Below, in pieces: positions 33,883 to 42,252 of a DNA stretch of 64,000 nucleotides. The notes under the pieces are model-generated. The model did not search any database. It was not told the DNA's origin and saw only the letters and a list, made by a program, of their open reading frames with translations. The stretch comes from Curtobacterium sp. ZW137. Its GTDB lineage: Bacteria; Actinomycetota; Actinomycetes; Actinomycetales; Microbacteriaceae. Position numbers and translations under genes: made by a program. The stretch is taken from positions 310,001 through 374,000 of the forward strand of contig NZ_RJKS01000001.1 in NCBI RefSeq assembly GCF_003762905.1. The letters run 5' to 3'. Numbering within the stretch: the stretch's first letter is position 1; the number at the start of each line of letters is the position of its first letter.

Positions 33883-34907
33883 CCGACACCACCCCGTACA
33901 CGATCGTCGGCGCCGGCGCCATCGGGGGCACGCTCGCCGTGCACCTCCACGCCGCCGGCGTTCCCGTCCAGCTCGTCGATGCCGACCCCGACCACGTCGC
34001 AGCCGTCCGGGCCGACGGGCTCCGGCTCCGCACGGCGGACGGCGAACGGGTCGCACGGCTGCCGATCTGGCACCTCGACGATGCCGACGCGCCGCCGGTC
34101 CTCGGACCGGTGCTCCTCGCCGTCAAGGCACTCGCCACCGACGCCGCATCGGCCTGGATCGCACCCCGACTCGCGCCGGACGGGTGGGTCGCGTCGCTGC
34201 AGAACGGGCTCAACGAAGCGACCATCGCGCGGCACGTCGGGGCAGACCGCACGGTGATCGCGTTCGTCGACCTGTTCGCGGACGTCGTCGCCCCCGGCGT
34301 GGTGCAGGACGGCGGACTCGGCGCGATGGCGCTCGGTGAGTACGCCGGGGGCACGAGCGACCGGAACCGCCGACTCGCCGAGGACCTGCGGCTGTGGGGA
34401 TCGCCGGTGGTCACCGACAACGTCGCCGGGTTCCTCTGGTCGAAGCTCGCGTTCGGCGCGATGCTCACGGCCACCGCGCTCGCGGACGAGGACATGAGCG
34501 TCCTCATCGACCGGAACCGTGACGTCATGGCGTCACTGGCCCGTGAAGTGCTCGCGGTCACCGAGGCGCAGGACATCGTCGCGGAGCCGTTCGACGCGTT
34601 CGAACCCGCAGCATTCGCTCCCGGCGCGGACCCGACCGTGACGTCGGCGGCGCTCGACGGCCTCGTTGCGTGGCTCGCCACACAGGCGAAGACCCGATCC
34701 GGCATCTGGCGGGACATCGCCGTCCGGCACCGGAAGACCGAGGTGCCGCTGCACTACGGACCCGTCATCGAGGCGGGGACGTCGCTCGGCGTCGCGACCC
34801 CCGGCATCCGCGCGCTCGTCGCCGAGATCGTCGCCGTCGAGGAGGGCGCGCCGATGGACGAGGACCGGATCCGCGGCCTGGTCGCTGCTGCGGAGGCAAC
34901 CCGGTGA
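33879..34907 (+). CDS. Ketopantoate reductase (PanE/ApbA)-family protein
   Basis: 342-residue two-domain dehydrogenase. TIVGAGAIGGTLAVHLHAAG is the NADP site, VKALATD and SLQNGLNE are family segments, and the C-terminal helical domain has WSKLAFGAMLTATAL with the catalytic lysine. In this operon it probably reduces a 2-keto acid other than ketopantoate. Coupled by ATGA with both neighbours. Confidence 0.88.
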   Translation: MTDTTPYTIVGAGAIGGTLAVHLHAAGVPVQLVDADPDHVAAVRADGLRLRTADGERVARLPIWHLDDADAPPVLGPVLLAVKALATDAASAWIAPRLAPDGWVASLQNGLNEATIARHVGADRTVIAFVDLFADVVAPGVVQDGGLGAMALGEYAGGTSDRNRRLAEDLRLWGSPVVTDNVAGFLWSKLAFGAMLTATALADEDMSVLIDRNRDVMASLAREVLAVTEAQDIVAEPFDAFEPAAFAPGADPTVTSAALDGLVAWLATQAKTRSGIWRDIAVRHRKTEVPLHYGPVIEAGTSLGVATPGIRALVAEIVAVEEGAPMDEDRIRGLVAAAEATR

Positions 34908-36073
34908 CGGGGACGACCGTGCACAGCCCCCTGCTCGACGCCGCGGAGTCCCGGCGCGCCCGGATGGTCGACGACCTCGTGGCGTACGTCGAGACCGAGA
35001 CCCCCTCGGACGACCTGGTGCTGCTCCGGGCCGGTCTCGCACACGTCGAGCGGTTCCTGGCAGAGAGCGTCGGGCCGTTCACCGAGCGGAAGCTGCACGA
35101 GCCCGAGCGCCACGGGCCCGTCGTGGTCGGTGACCTGGCGGCGCCCCGCCCCACCGACTCCTGGGTCGTGGTGCTCTGCCACTACGACACCGTCTGGGCA
35201 GCCGGAACGCTCGAGGGCTGGCCGGTCCGCATCGACGGTTCCCGGCTCACCGGCCCCGGTGCCTACGACATGAAGGCCGGGCTCGTGCAGTTCGCCCACG
35301 CCGTCGCCCTCCTGGACGCCCTCGACCTCGATCGGCCGAACATCCGCCTCGTGCTGAACGGCGACGAGGAGGTCGGCAGCGTCGGCTCCCGCCCGGTCAT
35401 CGAGGACGTGGTCCGGCGTACCCCGGGACCGGTGCTCGTCTTCGAGGCCTCGGCCGGAGCAGACGGCGCGCTGAAGACCGCACGGAAGGGCGTCGGGCTG
35501 TTCGACGTGGACATCCGCGGCGTCGAGGTGCACGCAGGTCTCGACCCGGCCGGCGGAGCCAGCGCCGTGGACGAACTCGCCCGGGTGGTCCTCGCCCTGC
35601 ACGGTGCGGCGGATCACAGCGCCGGCACCTCGCTCAACGTCGGGGTCGTCACCGGTGGGACACGGCCCAACGTCCGAGCCGGCGCGGCGACCGCCGCGCT
35701 CGACGTCAGGGTGTCGTCCGACAGTGAGGCCGCGCGGATCGATGACGTCCTCGCCGGGCTCGTGCCAGCGGCGTCCGCTGCCTCGATCACGGTCACGGGC
35801 GGGTGGAACCGTCCCGTCATGGCACGGACCGACCGGAACGTGGAGCTCTTCCGGACGGCCGAGGCCGCGGCGGCCGCGATCGGTCTCGTGGTCACCGAGA
35901 CGAGCGTCGGCGGCGCCAGCGACGGGAACTTCGCGGCAGCGCTCGGCGCGGCCGTGCTCGACGGTCTCGGGGCCGTCGGGGACGGAGCCCACGCGCGGCA
36001 CGAGTGGGTCGACCTCGACGCGATGGTCGAGCGGACGGCGTTGGCGGCGGAGGTGCTCCGGCGGCTCGCCTGA
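34904..36073 (+). CDS. M20-family metallopeptidase (carboxypeptidase G2-like)
   Basis: 389-residue zinc peptidase. Ligand and catalytic residues are visible: HYDTVWAAGT, AYDMKAG with the bridging aspartate, NGDEEVGS with the catalytic glutamate pair, and the final GDGAHARHEWV. The closest pattern is glutamate carboxypeptidase / N-acyl amino acid hydrolase. GTG overlaps the upstream stop. Last gene of the coupled series; it suggests the operon cleaves an amide-linked amino acid. Confidence 0.9.
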   Translation: MTGTTVHSPLLDAAESRRARMVDDLVAYVETETPSDDLVLLRAGLAHVERFLAESVGPFTERKLHEPERHGPVVVGDLAAPRPTDSWVVVLCHYDTVWAAGTLEGWPVRIDGSRLTGPGAYDMKAGLVQFAHAVALLDALDLDRPNIRLVLNGDEEVGSVGSRPVIEDVVRRTPGPVLVFEASAGADGALKTARKGVGLFDVDIRGVEVHAGLDPAGGASAVDELARVVLALHGAADHSAGTSLNVGVVTGGTRPNVRAGAATAALDVRVSSDSEAARIDDVLAGLVPAASAASITVTGGWNRPVMARTDRNVELFRTAEAAAAAIGLVVTETSVGGASDGNFAAALGAAVLDGLGAVGDGAHARHEWVDLDAMVERTALAAEVLRRLA

Positions 36074-36143
36074 GGCGGGCGTGCCGCGGCGCACCGGTGC
36101 TACGGTCGGGCTGTCCGTGCACGATGCCGAGGAGGTGCTCACC

Positions 36144-36893
36144 ATGCACTTCACCGCAGAACTGCGTCACGACGACGCACTCCTCGAACGCACCTTCGTC
36201 CTCGGCGAGATCCCCGGCATCCTCTGGACGCCCGCGACCGCCGGTCCCTCCGCTCCCGTTCCGCTGCTGCTCCTCGGACACCCCGGTCGCCTGGACGCGA
36301 TGCACCCCCGGCTGCTGGCACGAGCCCGCCAAGCGGCCGAGCTGGGGTTCGCCTCGGCCACCATCGAGCTCCCGCACGCGGGGGAGCGTCCACCGTCCGC
36401 GGCGCTCGATCAGGCACGAGCCGAACTCCGGTCGGCGATCCGCGCGGGCGAGACGCCGAGCGACGACGTCGTCGACCGGCTGGTCCTGCCGCTCGTCGAG
36501 GAAGCCGTCCCGGAGTGGCGAGCGCTCGTGGATGCGGTCCTCGCCCTGCCGGAGGTGGGCGGCCCCGTCGGCTACTCCGGGGGCGTGATCGCGATCGGCA
36601 CGCGACTCGCGGCGGTCGAACCGCGCGTCGTCGCCGCTGTGCTGTTCGCCGGCAGCTACGTCCCGCGTGCTGCGCTGGCCGATGCGGCGGCGGTCAGCAT
36701 CCCCGTCCACGTCCTCCTGCAGTGGGACGACGCGGGGAACGACCGTCGGGCGGCGCTCGAGCTGTTCGACGTGTTCGGTTCGGCCGAGAAGACGCTCGCG
36801 GCCAACACCGGAGGTCACACCGGAGTCCCGGAGTTCGCCGGCGAGGAGGCAGCCCGGTTCTTCGCGCGACACCTCCGGAGCGCGACCAGCTGA
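36144..36893 (+). CDS. Alpha/beta hydrolase (dienelactone-hydrolase-like)
   Basis: 249-residue hydrolase with LLLLGHPGRL as oxyanion region, GYSGGVIAIG as nucleophile elbow (serine), QWDDAGNDR as acid region and NTGGHTGVP with the histidine. Substrate unknown. ATG 36144 is chosen for GAGGAGG about ten bases upstream. It is separated by 70 bp from the M20 peptidase gene and may be a separate unit. Confidence 0.82.
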   Translation: MHFTAELRHDDALLERTFVLGEIPGILWTPATAGPSAPVPLLLLGHPGRLDAMHPRLLARARQAAELGFASATIELPHAGERPPSAALDQARAELRSAIRAGETPSDDVVDRLVLPLVEEAVPEWRALVDAVLALPEVGGPVGYSGGVIAIGTRLAAVEPRVVAAVLFAGSYVPRAALADAAAVSIPVHVLLQWDDAGNDRRAALELFDVFGSAEKTLAANTGGHTGVPEFAGEEAARFFARHLRSATS

Positions 36894-36911
36894 GCGCGAC
36901 GGGTGCGGACC

Positions 36912-37412
36912 TCAGCGGACGAGCCGCAGGGTCGTCTCGATCGGGCCGAAGCTCGAGGTGGCGCCGTCGGCGCTGAACCCGTTCCGTCGGTAGAAGGCGT
37001 GCGCGCGCGGGTTGTCGTCGGCGACCCAGAGCGACGCCGGACGCTCGCCGAGCACGGCGTCGAGCAGTGCTTGGCCCGCACCACTTCCGTGTGCTCGCGC
37101 CAGCACGTAGAGCATCGTCAGTTCTTCGGGGCGGACCGCGTCCGGACCATCAGTGGCCTCCACCGCGGCGAACCCGACGACGCCCGACCCGTCCGTCGCG
37201 ACCGCGGTGGCGGTCCTGATGGACGGGTCGTCGAGGTTCGAGCGCCACATCCCGATCCGCCGTTCGACGCTGAACCACGGGTTGGTGTCCGGGTCGTCCA
37301 CGAAGCGTCCGTACGTCTCACGCCACGATGTGGCGTGCACGCGGGCGATGCCCTCCGCGTCGCCGACGGTCGCGGGCCGGATCGCGGTTCCGCTGATGTC
37401 AGGTTTCCCCAT
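36912..37412 (-). CDS. GNAT-family N-acetyltransferase
   Basis: 166-residue acetyltransferase. LTMLYVLARAHGSGAGQALL is strand 4 plus the acetyl-CoA pyrophosphate loop (normally Q-x-x-G-x-G/A); AHAFYRRNGFSADG is the C-terminal motif. Acceptor unknown. ATG has TACGGT six bases upstream on its strand and no ribosome site, a probable leaderless start. Confidence 0.9.
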   Translation of the reverse strand: MGKPDISGTAIRPATVGDAEGIARVHATSWRETYGRFVDDPDTNPWFSVERRIGMWRSNLDDPSIRTATAVATDGSGVVGFAAVEATDGPDAVRPEELTMLYVLARAHGSGAGQALLDAVLGERPASLWVADDNPRAHAFYRRNGFSADGATSSFGPIETTLRLVR

Positions 37413-37574
37413 GTCTCGACCGTACCGACCCTGGTCCCTCCGATAATTCTGCGTGAACTCTTCTTCAGATGTGACGGATGTTCGCCACACTGACGGTGGG
37501 CACGGCGCGCAGCCCCGAGTCCACTCCCATCCGGAGCTGCCAGCGCTGGCGGCGAAGCGAACGAAGGAACGTCC

Positions 37575-38396
37575 ATGGGCACGATCACCACGACAGACGG
37601 CACCGAGATCTTCTTCAAGGACTGGGGCTCGGGACAGCCCATCGTGTTCAGCCACGGCTGGCCGCTGTCCGCCGATGACTGGGACACGCAGATGCTGTTC
37701 TTCCTGGCTCAGGGCTACCGGGTCATCGCGCACGACCGACGCGGTCACGGCCGATCGACCCAGACGTCGGACGGGCACGACATGGACCACTACGCGGCCG
37801 ACCTCGCGGCGCTCACGGAACACCTCGACCTGCACGACGCCATCCACATCGGCCACTCCACCGGCGGCGGTGAGGTCGCCCACTACATCGCCCAGTACGG
37901 CGAGGAGCGGGTTGCCCGGGCCGTCCTGATCAGCGCCGTGCCGCCGATCATGGTGCAGACCGACGCGAACCCCGGAGGCCTTCCGAAGAGCGTCTTCGAC
38001 GACCTGCAGGCGCAGCTCGCCGCGAACCGGTCGAACTTCTACCGCGCGCTGCCCTCCGGCCCGTTCTACGGCTACAACCGTCCGGGCGTCGAACCGTCGG
38101 AGGCGATCATCCAGAACTGGTGGCGCCAGGGGATGATGGGCGGCGCGAAGGCGCACTACGACGGGATCGTGGCGTTCTCGCAGACCGACTTCACCGAGGA
38201 CCTGAAGAAGATCAGCGTCCCCACCCTCGTCATGCACGGTGAGGACGACCAGATCGTCCCGTTCGCGGACGCCGGCCCGCTCTCGGCGGAGCTCGTCCAG
38301 AACGGCACGCTGAAGGCCTACCCGGGCTTCCCGCACGGGATGCCGACGACGGAGGCCGACACGATCAACGCCGACATCCTGGCCTGGCTGCGCTGA
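37575..38396 (+). CDS. Alpha/beta hydrolase, non-heme chloroperoxidase/esterase type
   Basis: 273-residue cofactor-free perhydrolase/esterase family protein. [25 protein letters not shown], nucleophile GHSTGGGEV, acid GEDDQIVPF and histidine GFPHGMPTT give the full triad and the family's characteristic loops. In vitro members halogenate via peracid; the physiological role is usually ester hydrolysis. ATG has AAGGAACGTCC upstream. Confidence 0.92.
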   Translation: MGTITTTDGTEIFFKDWGSGQPIVFSHGWPLSADDWDTQMLFFLAQGYRVIAHDRRGHGRSTQTSDGHDMDHYAADLAALTEHLDLHDAIHIGHSTGGGEVAHYIAQYGEERVARAVLISAVPPIMVQTDANPGGLPKSVFDDLQAQLAANRSNFYRALPSGPFYGYNRPGVEPSEAIIQNWWRQGMMGGAKAHYDGIVAFSQTDFTEDLKKISVPTLVMHGEDDQIVPFADAGPLSAELVQNGTLKAYPGFPHGMPTTEADTINADILAWLR

Positions 38397-38403
38397 CTCC
38401 GGA

Positions 38404-38432
38404 GTGCGGCGGCCGGTCGATGGCCGCCGCAC
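38404..38432. terminator. Bidirectional terminator hairpin
   Basis: Perfect 11-bp stem GTGCGGCGGCC / GGCCGCCGCAC with a 7-nt loop between the convergent hydrolase and lipoprotein genes. Confidence 0.7.
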
Positions 38433-38445
38433 CTCGGCGCGGCGC

Positions 38446-38880
38446 TCAGCACGCGTCGTTGCAGAACCTCCCGACGAGCGTGAAGCTGCTCGTCGTCGGG
38501 AGCTGGACGTCCAGGTGCACCGTCGACCCGGCGGGCAGGGGGATCTGGTAGTCGCTCGTGTCGTCCAGCCCGGAGCAGGTGTCCTGCTCGAAGACCCGCG
38601 GATCCTCCTGCAGCGTGTAGCCGCCGGTGCCGGTCGAGCAGGCGAACTCCGCCATCAGGTACCGGGGGTGGGATGCGGGGACTCGGACGGTGACGTCCTC
38701 CGGTCCGGTACCGGATGCGTCCACGCCCGCAGGTGCGGCCGCCGTCGTCGGGGAGGCAGTGTGGGCTGGGGCCGTGCGGGCTGCGGCCGTGGTCGTGCCG
38801 GCGCTGGCACATCCGGTCAGCGCCGCGACGACGAGGACGGCGGTGATCGCAGCACCGACCTTGGTGGACCGTCCGTGCAT
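38446..38880 (-). CDS. Putative small lipoprotein
   Basis: 144-residue secreted protein: basic start, hydrophobic core AAITAVLVVAALTGC with lipidated Cys24, then an Ala/Thr-rich linker to about residue 55 and a compact C-terminal domain with four cysteines (FACSTG, QDTCSG, RFCNDAC) that could form two disulfides. No family recognised. GGAGAG lies seven bases before the ATG. Confidence 0.75.
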   Translation of the reverse strand: MHGRSTKVGAAITAVLVVAALTGCASAGTTTAAARTAPAHTASPTTAAAPAGVDASGTGPEDVTVRVPASHPRYLMAEFACSTGTGGYTLQEDPRVFEQDTCSGLDDTSDYQIPLPAGSTVHLDVQLPTTSSFTLVGRFCNDAC

Positions 38881-38976
38881 GGGTGGCTCTCCGATTCCTG
38901 ATCCGGCACCGTCCTCGGTGCCCCACACCGAAGAGCATCCCGGAAGTCGGGGCGCGGTGACAAGCCTCGACGGCTC

Positions 38977-39020
38977 CTGGAGAACCGGTCAGTCACTGTC
39001 ATGATCGCCAGGAGGTCAGG
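38977..39020. repeat. Dispersed 44-bp repeat, copy B
   Basis: Matches copy A at 29434-29477. In this copy CTCCTGG (38975-38981) and CCAGGAG (39008-39014) form complementary ends. The rest of the gap to 39130 is a C-rich low-complexity stretch (CGGCCCC-type blocks) with no gene. Confidence 0.65.
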
Positions 39021-39130
39021 AACAAGCCCGCCGAGCCGCGCAGCCCGGCCCCCGCCGCGGCCCCGCCCGACGGTCACGGCCCCGGGCCCCGCCCACGGCC
39101 CCGCCCGGCCCCGGCCGCAGCGTCGGCGGT

Positions 39131-40429
39131 TCAGGCCACCGTCGCCCGCTCCACGTCCAACGCCCGGTCCGCAACCCGTTGCGCGAGGATCCGGACCTCC
39201 CCGATCGCCGTGGTCTCCCACAGCGCCCCACGGAGCGCGTGCCCGATCCCGAGCAGCCGCCCGTCGGCCACACCGTGCACGTCGCGGAGGGCCCCGCTCG
39301 CATCGGCGTCCGGCCCGAGCCCGACGGGCTCCGGCACGATCCGCCCCGCCGCCAGGAGCGCGTCCACCACCGGGCTCCACCCCGGCGTGGTGACCGCGGC
39401 CGGCCCCGTGCAGAACACCACGACGTCGTACGCCGCCGGGTCCGCGTCGCGCTCGTACCGCAGGGTGCCGGCGTCGACGAGCGCGGTGAGCTCGGCGTGC
39501 ACGGACGGTGCCATCCGGTGCCGGTGCACGTCCCACCGTCGTGCGAAGTGCGACAGGAACCGTCGCCGTTCCGGCTCGCTGAGTCCGAGCCAGTGGTCCA
39601 TGAGCCGCGGGCGGATCCCGTCGATGACCGGCTGCCAGGGGGCGCCGTCGGCGTCGGCCGCGACGAGCTGTGCCCGCAGGTCCGATGCGAGCGAACCGAG
39701 GGAGCGCGCGTCCGGGGAGAGTCCCGGTCCGGGTGCGGCGGGGGAGTCGAGGTGCACGGCCGGCACGAGCAGGTGCCGGCTGGTCGCGGTGAGGCGGATG
39801 CCGTCGTCGCGACGGGCGAGCGACGTGGCGACGTCGACCATGGTGAGTCCGGTCCCGATCAACAGGACGGAGGCTCCTGCCGTGATCCCGGCGATCGCCC
39901 CCGGCTCCCAGGGGTCGTCGATCTGCACCGCAGCTCCGGTCTGCCAGGTGGCGGGCGGCGGGTTGCCGATGGCGAGGACGGCGACGTCGGCATCGATGGT
40001 GGTGCCGTCGGTGAGGGTGACCGACGCCCCGGCGTCGTCCACGCGGAGGTCGACGGCGTCGCCCTGGACGGCGCGCACGCGGCCGTCGGACCGGGCGACG
40101 AGTCGCGCCCAGACGTCCTCGAGGTAGTCGCCGAAGAACCGGCGTTCGATGAAGTCCCCGGGGGCGAGTTCGCGACCGTGCTCGGCGGCCCAGCGCAGGA
40201 AGTGGGTGTCGTCCTCGGCGCTGACGCTCATCTTGCCCGCCGGGCTGTTCAGCCGGTGGTGCTCGTCGGCACGGCCGTACGCCACGCCCCGTCCGATCGT
40301 CGGTTCCGCGGCGACCACGGTGATCGTGGGGGACTCGGCACCGCGGGCGAGCGACCGTTCCTCGAGCGCGACCGCGACGTACACCGCGCTCGCTCCACCA
40401 CCGACGATGACGATCGACGTCCCGGTCAC
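39131..40429 (-). CDS. FAD/NAD(P)-binding oxidoreductase
   Basis: 432-residue flavoprotein. SIVIVGGGASAVYVAVALEE is the FAD Rossmann motif, followed by RLNSPAGKMS and FIERRFFGDYLEDVW, segments typical of the NAD_binding_9 group; a second dinucleotide motif appears at VLLIGTGLTMVDVA. Substrate unknown. GTG 40429 is chosen because GGAGGAACAC precedes it immediately; this trims eleven residues from the longest frame. Confidence 0.85.
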   Translation of the reverse strand: MTGTSIVIVGGGASAVYVAVALEERSLARGAESPTITVVAAEPTIGRGVAYGRADEHHRLNSPAGKMSVSAEDDTHFLRWAAEHGRELAPGDFIERRFFGDYLEDVWARLVARSDGRVRAVQGDAVDLRVDDAGASVTLTDGTTIDADVAVLAIGNPPPATWQTGAAVQIDDPWEPGAIAGITAGASVLLIGTGLTMVDVATSLARRDDGIRLTATSRHLLVPAVHLDSPAAPGPGLSPDARSLGSLASDLRAQLVAADADGAPWQPVIDGIRPRLMDHWLGLSEPERRRFLSHFARRWDVHRHRMAPSVHAELTALVDAGTLRYERDADPAAYDVVVFCTGPAAVTTPGWSPVVDALLAAGRIVPEPVGLGPDADASGALRDVHGVADGRLLGIGHALRGALWETTAIGEVRILAQRVADRALDVERATVA

Positions 40430-40477
40430 GTGTTCCTCCGCCTCCCGCGCACCGTCCGGCACGCGTCTCCACCGACG

Positions 40478-41344
40478 CTAGTGGCTCACCCGTGGCCGCG
40501 CGGCGACGATGCGGTCCGCGCCGACCCGGATCGCCTGGACCAGCTCGGTCATCGCGACGCTCGGCGGGCCCGTCCGCGACACCAGGGTGAACTCGGTGGG
40601 GCCGGGGTCGGGGAGCCCGACGAGGGGGACGAGTCCCGGCGGCAGGATGGCGCCGGCGTGCACCGTGACGCCGAGGCCCGCTGCGACCGCGGCGCGGATG
40701 CCCTGCTGGCTCGCCGAGACGCACGTGATCCGGTAGTGCAGCCCGGCGCGCTCGAGCGCGCCGATCGCGGCCTCCCGCGTGACGCTCGGCCCCGGGTAGG
40801 TCACCAGGCGGACCGGTTCTCCGGGGACGACCCGGTCGTCCGGACGCCCGGCCCAGACCAGGTCGTCGCGGAACACCAGGTCGCCGACGTCCTCGGTCGG
40901 GCGGCGCTTCACGAGCGCGAGGTCGAGCCGGTTGTTCCGCACCTCGTCGCGGAGCTCACCGGTCAGCCCGACGCGGAGCTCGAGGTCGACCGCCGGGAAC
41001 GCCGTCCGGAAGTCGAGCAGGATGTCCGGCAGCCCGGTGGCGACGATGTCCTCGGACGCGCCGAACCGGATGTGGCCGGCGAGCCCGGTGTCGGTGAAGT
41101 AGGCGGCCGCCTGACCCTGGGCGGCCAGGATCTCGCGGGCGAAGCGGACCATCGCGACGCCGTCCGGGGTGAGCTCGACCGTCTGTGTGCCGCGGCGGAA
41201 CAGCTGCCGACCGGTCTGCTGCTCCAACCGGGCGACGTGCCCGCTCACGGTGGACTGGCGGATCCCGAGGTCCTTCGCCGCGGCGGTGAACCCGCCGGTG
41301 CGCTCGATCGCCAGGAACGTCTGCAGCAGTGTCGTCTCGAACAC
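40478..41344 (-). CDS. LysR-family transcriptional regulator
   Basis: 288-residue LysR protein with HTH (LLQTFLAIERTGGFTAAAKD, QSTVSGHVARLEQQTG) and a substrate-binding domain. GTG start with GAGAGGA upstream. It lies directly upstream of the FAD protein on the same strand (48 bp), so control of that gene or of itself is possible; no divergent target is present. Confidence 0.9.
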   Translation of the reverse strand: MFETTLLQTFLAIERTGGFTAAAKDLGIRQSTVSGHVARLEQQTGRQLFRRGTQTVELTPDGVAMVRFAREILAAQGQAAAYFTDTGLAGHIRFGASEDIVATGLPDILLDFRTAFPAVDLELRVGLTGELRDEVRNNRLDLALVKRRPTEDVGDLVFRDDLVWAGRPDDRVVPGEPVRLVTYPGPSVTREAAIGALERAGLHYRITCVSASQQGIRAAVAAGLGVTVHAGAILPPGLVPLVGLPDPGPTEFTLVSRTGPPSVAMTELVQAIRVGADRIVAARPRVSH

Positions 41345-41377
41345 CGGGCCGTCCTCTCATCGTGGATCGTGATGACC

Positions 41378-42217
41378 CTACCCGGCCTGCGCGGGGGATC
41401 CGATGGGCTCCCGGTCCTCCCTCGGGTGCTCGTCGTCCTGTGCGCTGAGGTACAGGCGGTGGCTCGTGATGATCAGGGACAGCCAGCCCGCGCCGGTGAC
41501 CCAGCCCACCGCGACGTCGGTGAACCAGTGCGCGCCGAGCAGCACCCGGGACAGACCGACCGTGACGGCCGTGCCGGCCGCTGCCCCGATCACCGCCGCC
41601 TGCGGGCCGTCGTCCCGTTGCCGGAGCGCGAACAGGTAGGCCAGGACCCCGAGGATCGTCGTCGCGTTCAGGGTGTGCCCGGACGGGAACGACGGGGACT
41701 TCTCGAACGGCGGGATGGCGTCGCGGCGGTGCGGCCGGTTCCGCTTGATGAGGTCCTTGCCGACGAGGGTCATCGCGAGCGAACCGGCTCCCGCGGCGAC
41801 GAGGAGCACCACGGGGCTCGCGCGGCGCTCCCGGACCGCGAACGCGACCGCCGACCCGATGGTCAACGCCGGCATCGCGACGGGGCCGAAGACGTGCGCG
41901 ATGCCCGCGGCGGCACCGTCGGCGACCGGGGAACGGAGCCGCTTGGCCCGCTCGAGCACCGGACGGTCGAGGCTCGCGATGCCGTCCTTGCCGGTGACCC
42001 CGTCGTAGATGTACGCCGCACCGGCCGTCGCCGCGACGGCGATGCTGCCGCCGACGGCGAGGGTCGCGACGAGGGCACGGCGGGCGCCGATCCGGTCGGC
42101 GACCCGCTGGTGTCGCGACGCCAGCCGCCTGCCGGCGCGGCTGCGCCACTCGGTGAGGTCGCGGCGGCCGATCCGCCGGTCGTGGGGGGTCGGGCTGGTG
42201 GACGCGGCGTCGGTCAT
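41378..42217 (-). CDS. PAP2-family phosphatase (membrane)
   Basis: 279-residue membrane phosphatase with all three motifs: KDLIKRNRPHR, FPSGHTLN and SRVLLGAHWFTDV. About six hydrophobic segments follow a basic N-terminal tail of 45 residues. Likely substrate is a lipid phosphate such as phosphatidate or undecaprenyl diphosphate; which one is not determinable. Confidence 0.92.
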   Translation of the reverse strand: MTDAASTSPTPHDRRIGRRDLTEWRSRAGRRLASRHQRVADRIGARRALVATLAVGGSIAVAATAGAAYIYDGVTGKDGIASLDRPVLERAKRLRSPVADGAAAGIAHVFGPVAMPALTIGSAVAFAVRERRASPVVLLVAAGAGSLAMTLVGKDLIKRNRPHRRDAIPPFEKSPSFPSGHTLNATTILGVLAYLFALRQRDDGPQAAVIGAAAGTAVTVGLSRVLLGAHWFTDVAVGWVTGAGWLSLIITSHRLYLSAQDDEHPREDREPIGSPAQAG

Positions 42218-42252
42218 CCCACCACCATGGCCCGACCCGAGGTCGCGCGTGC

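Noticed and set aside
39040-39120. C-rich stretch as a gene or regulatory RNA
   Set aside because: Only low-complexity GGCCCC-type blocks; no start codon, fold or homology that can be supported.
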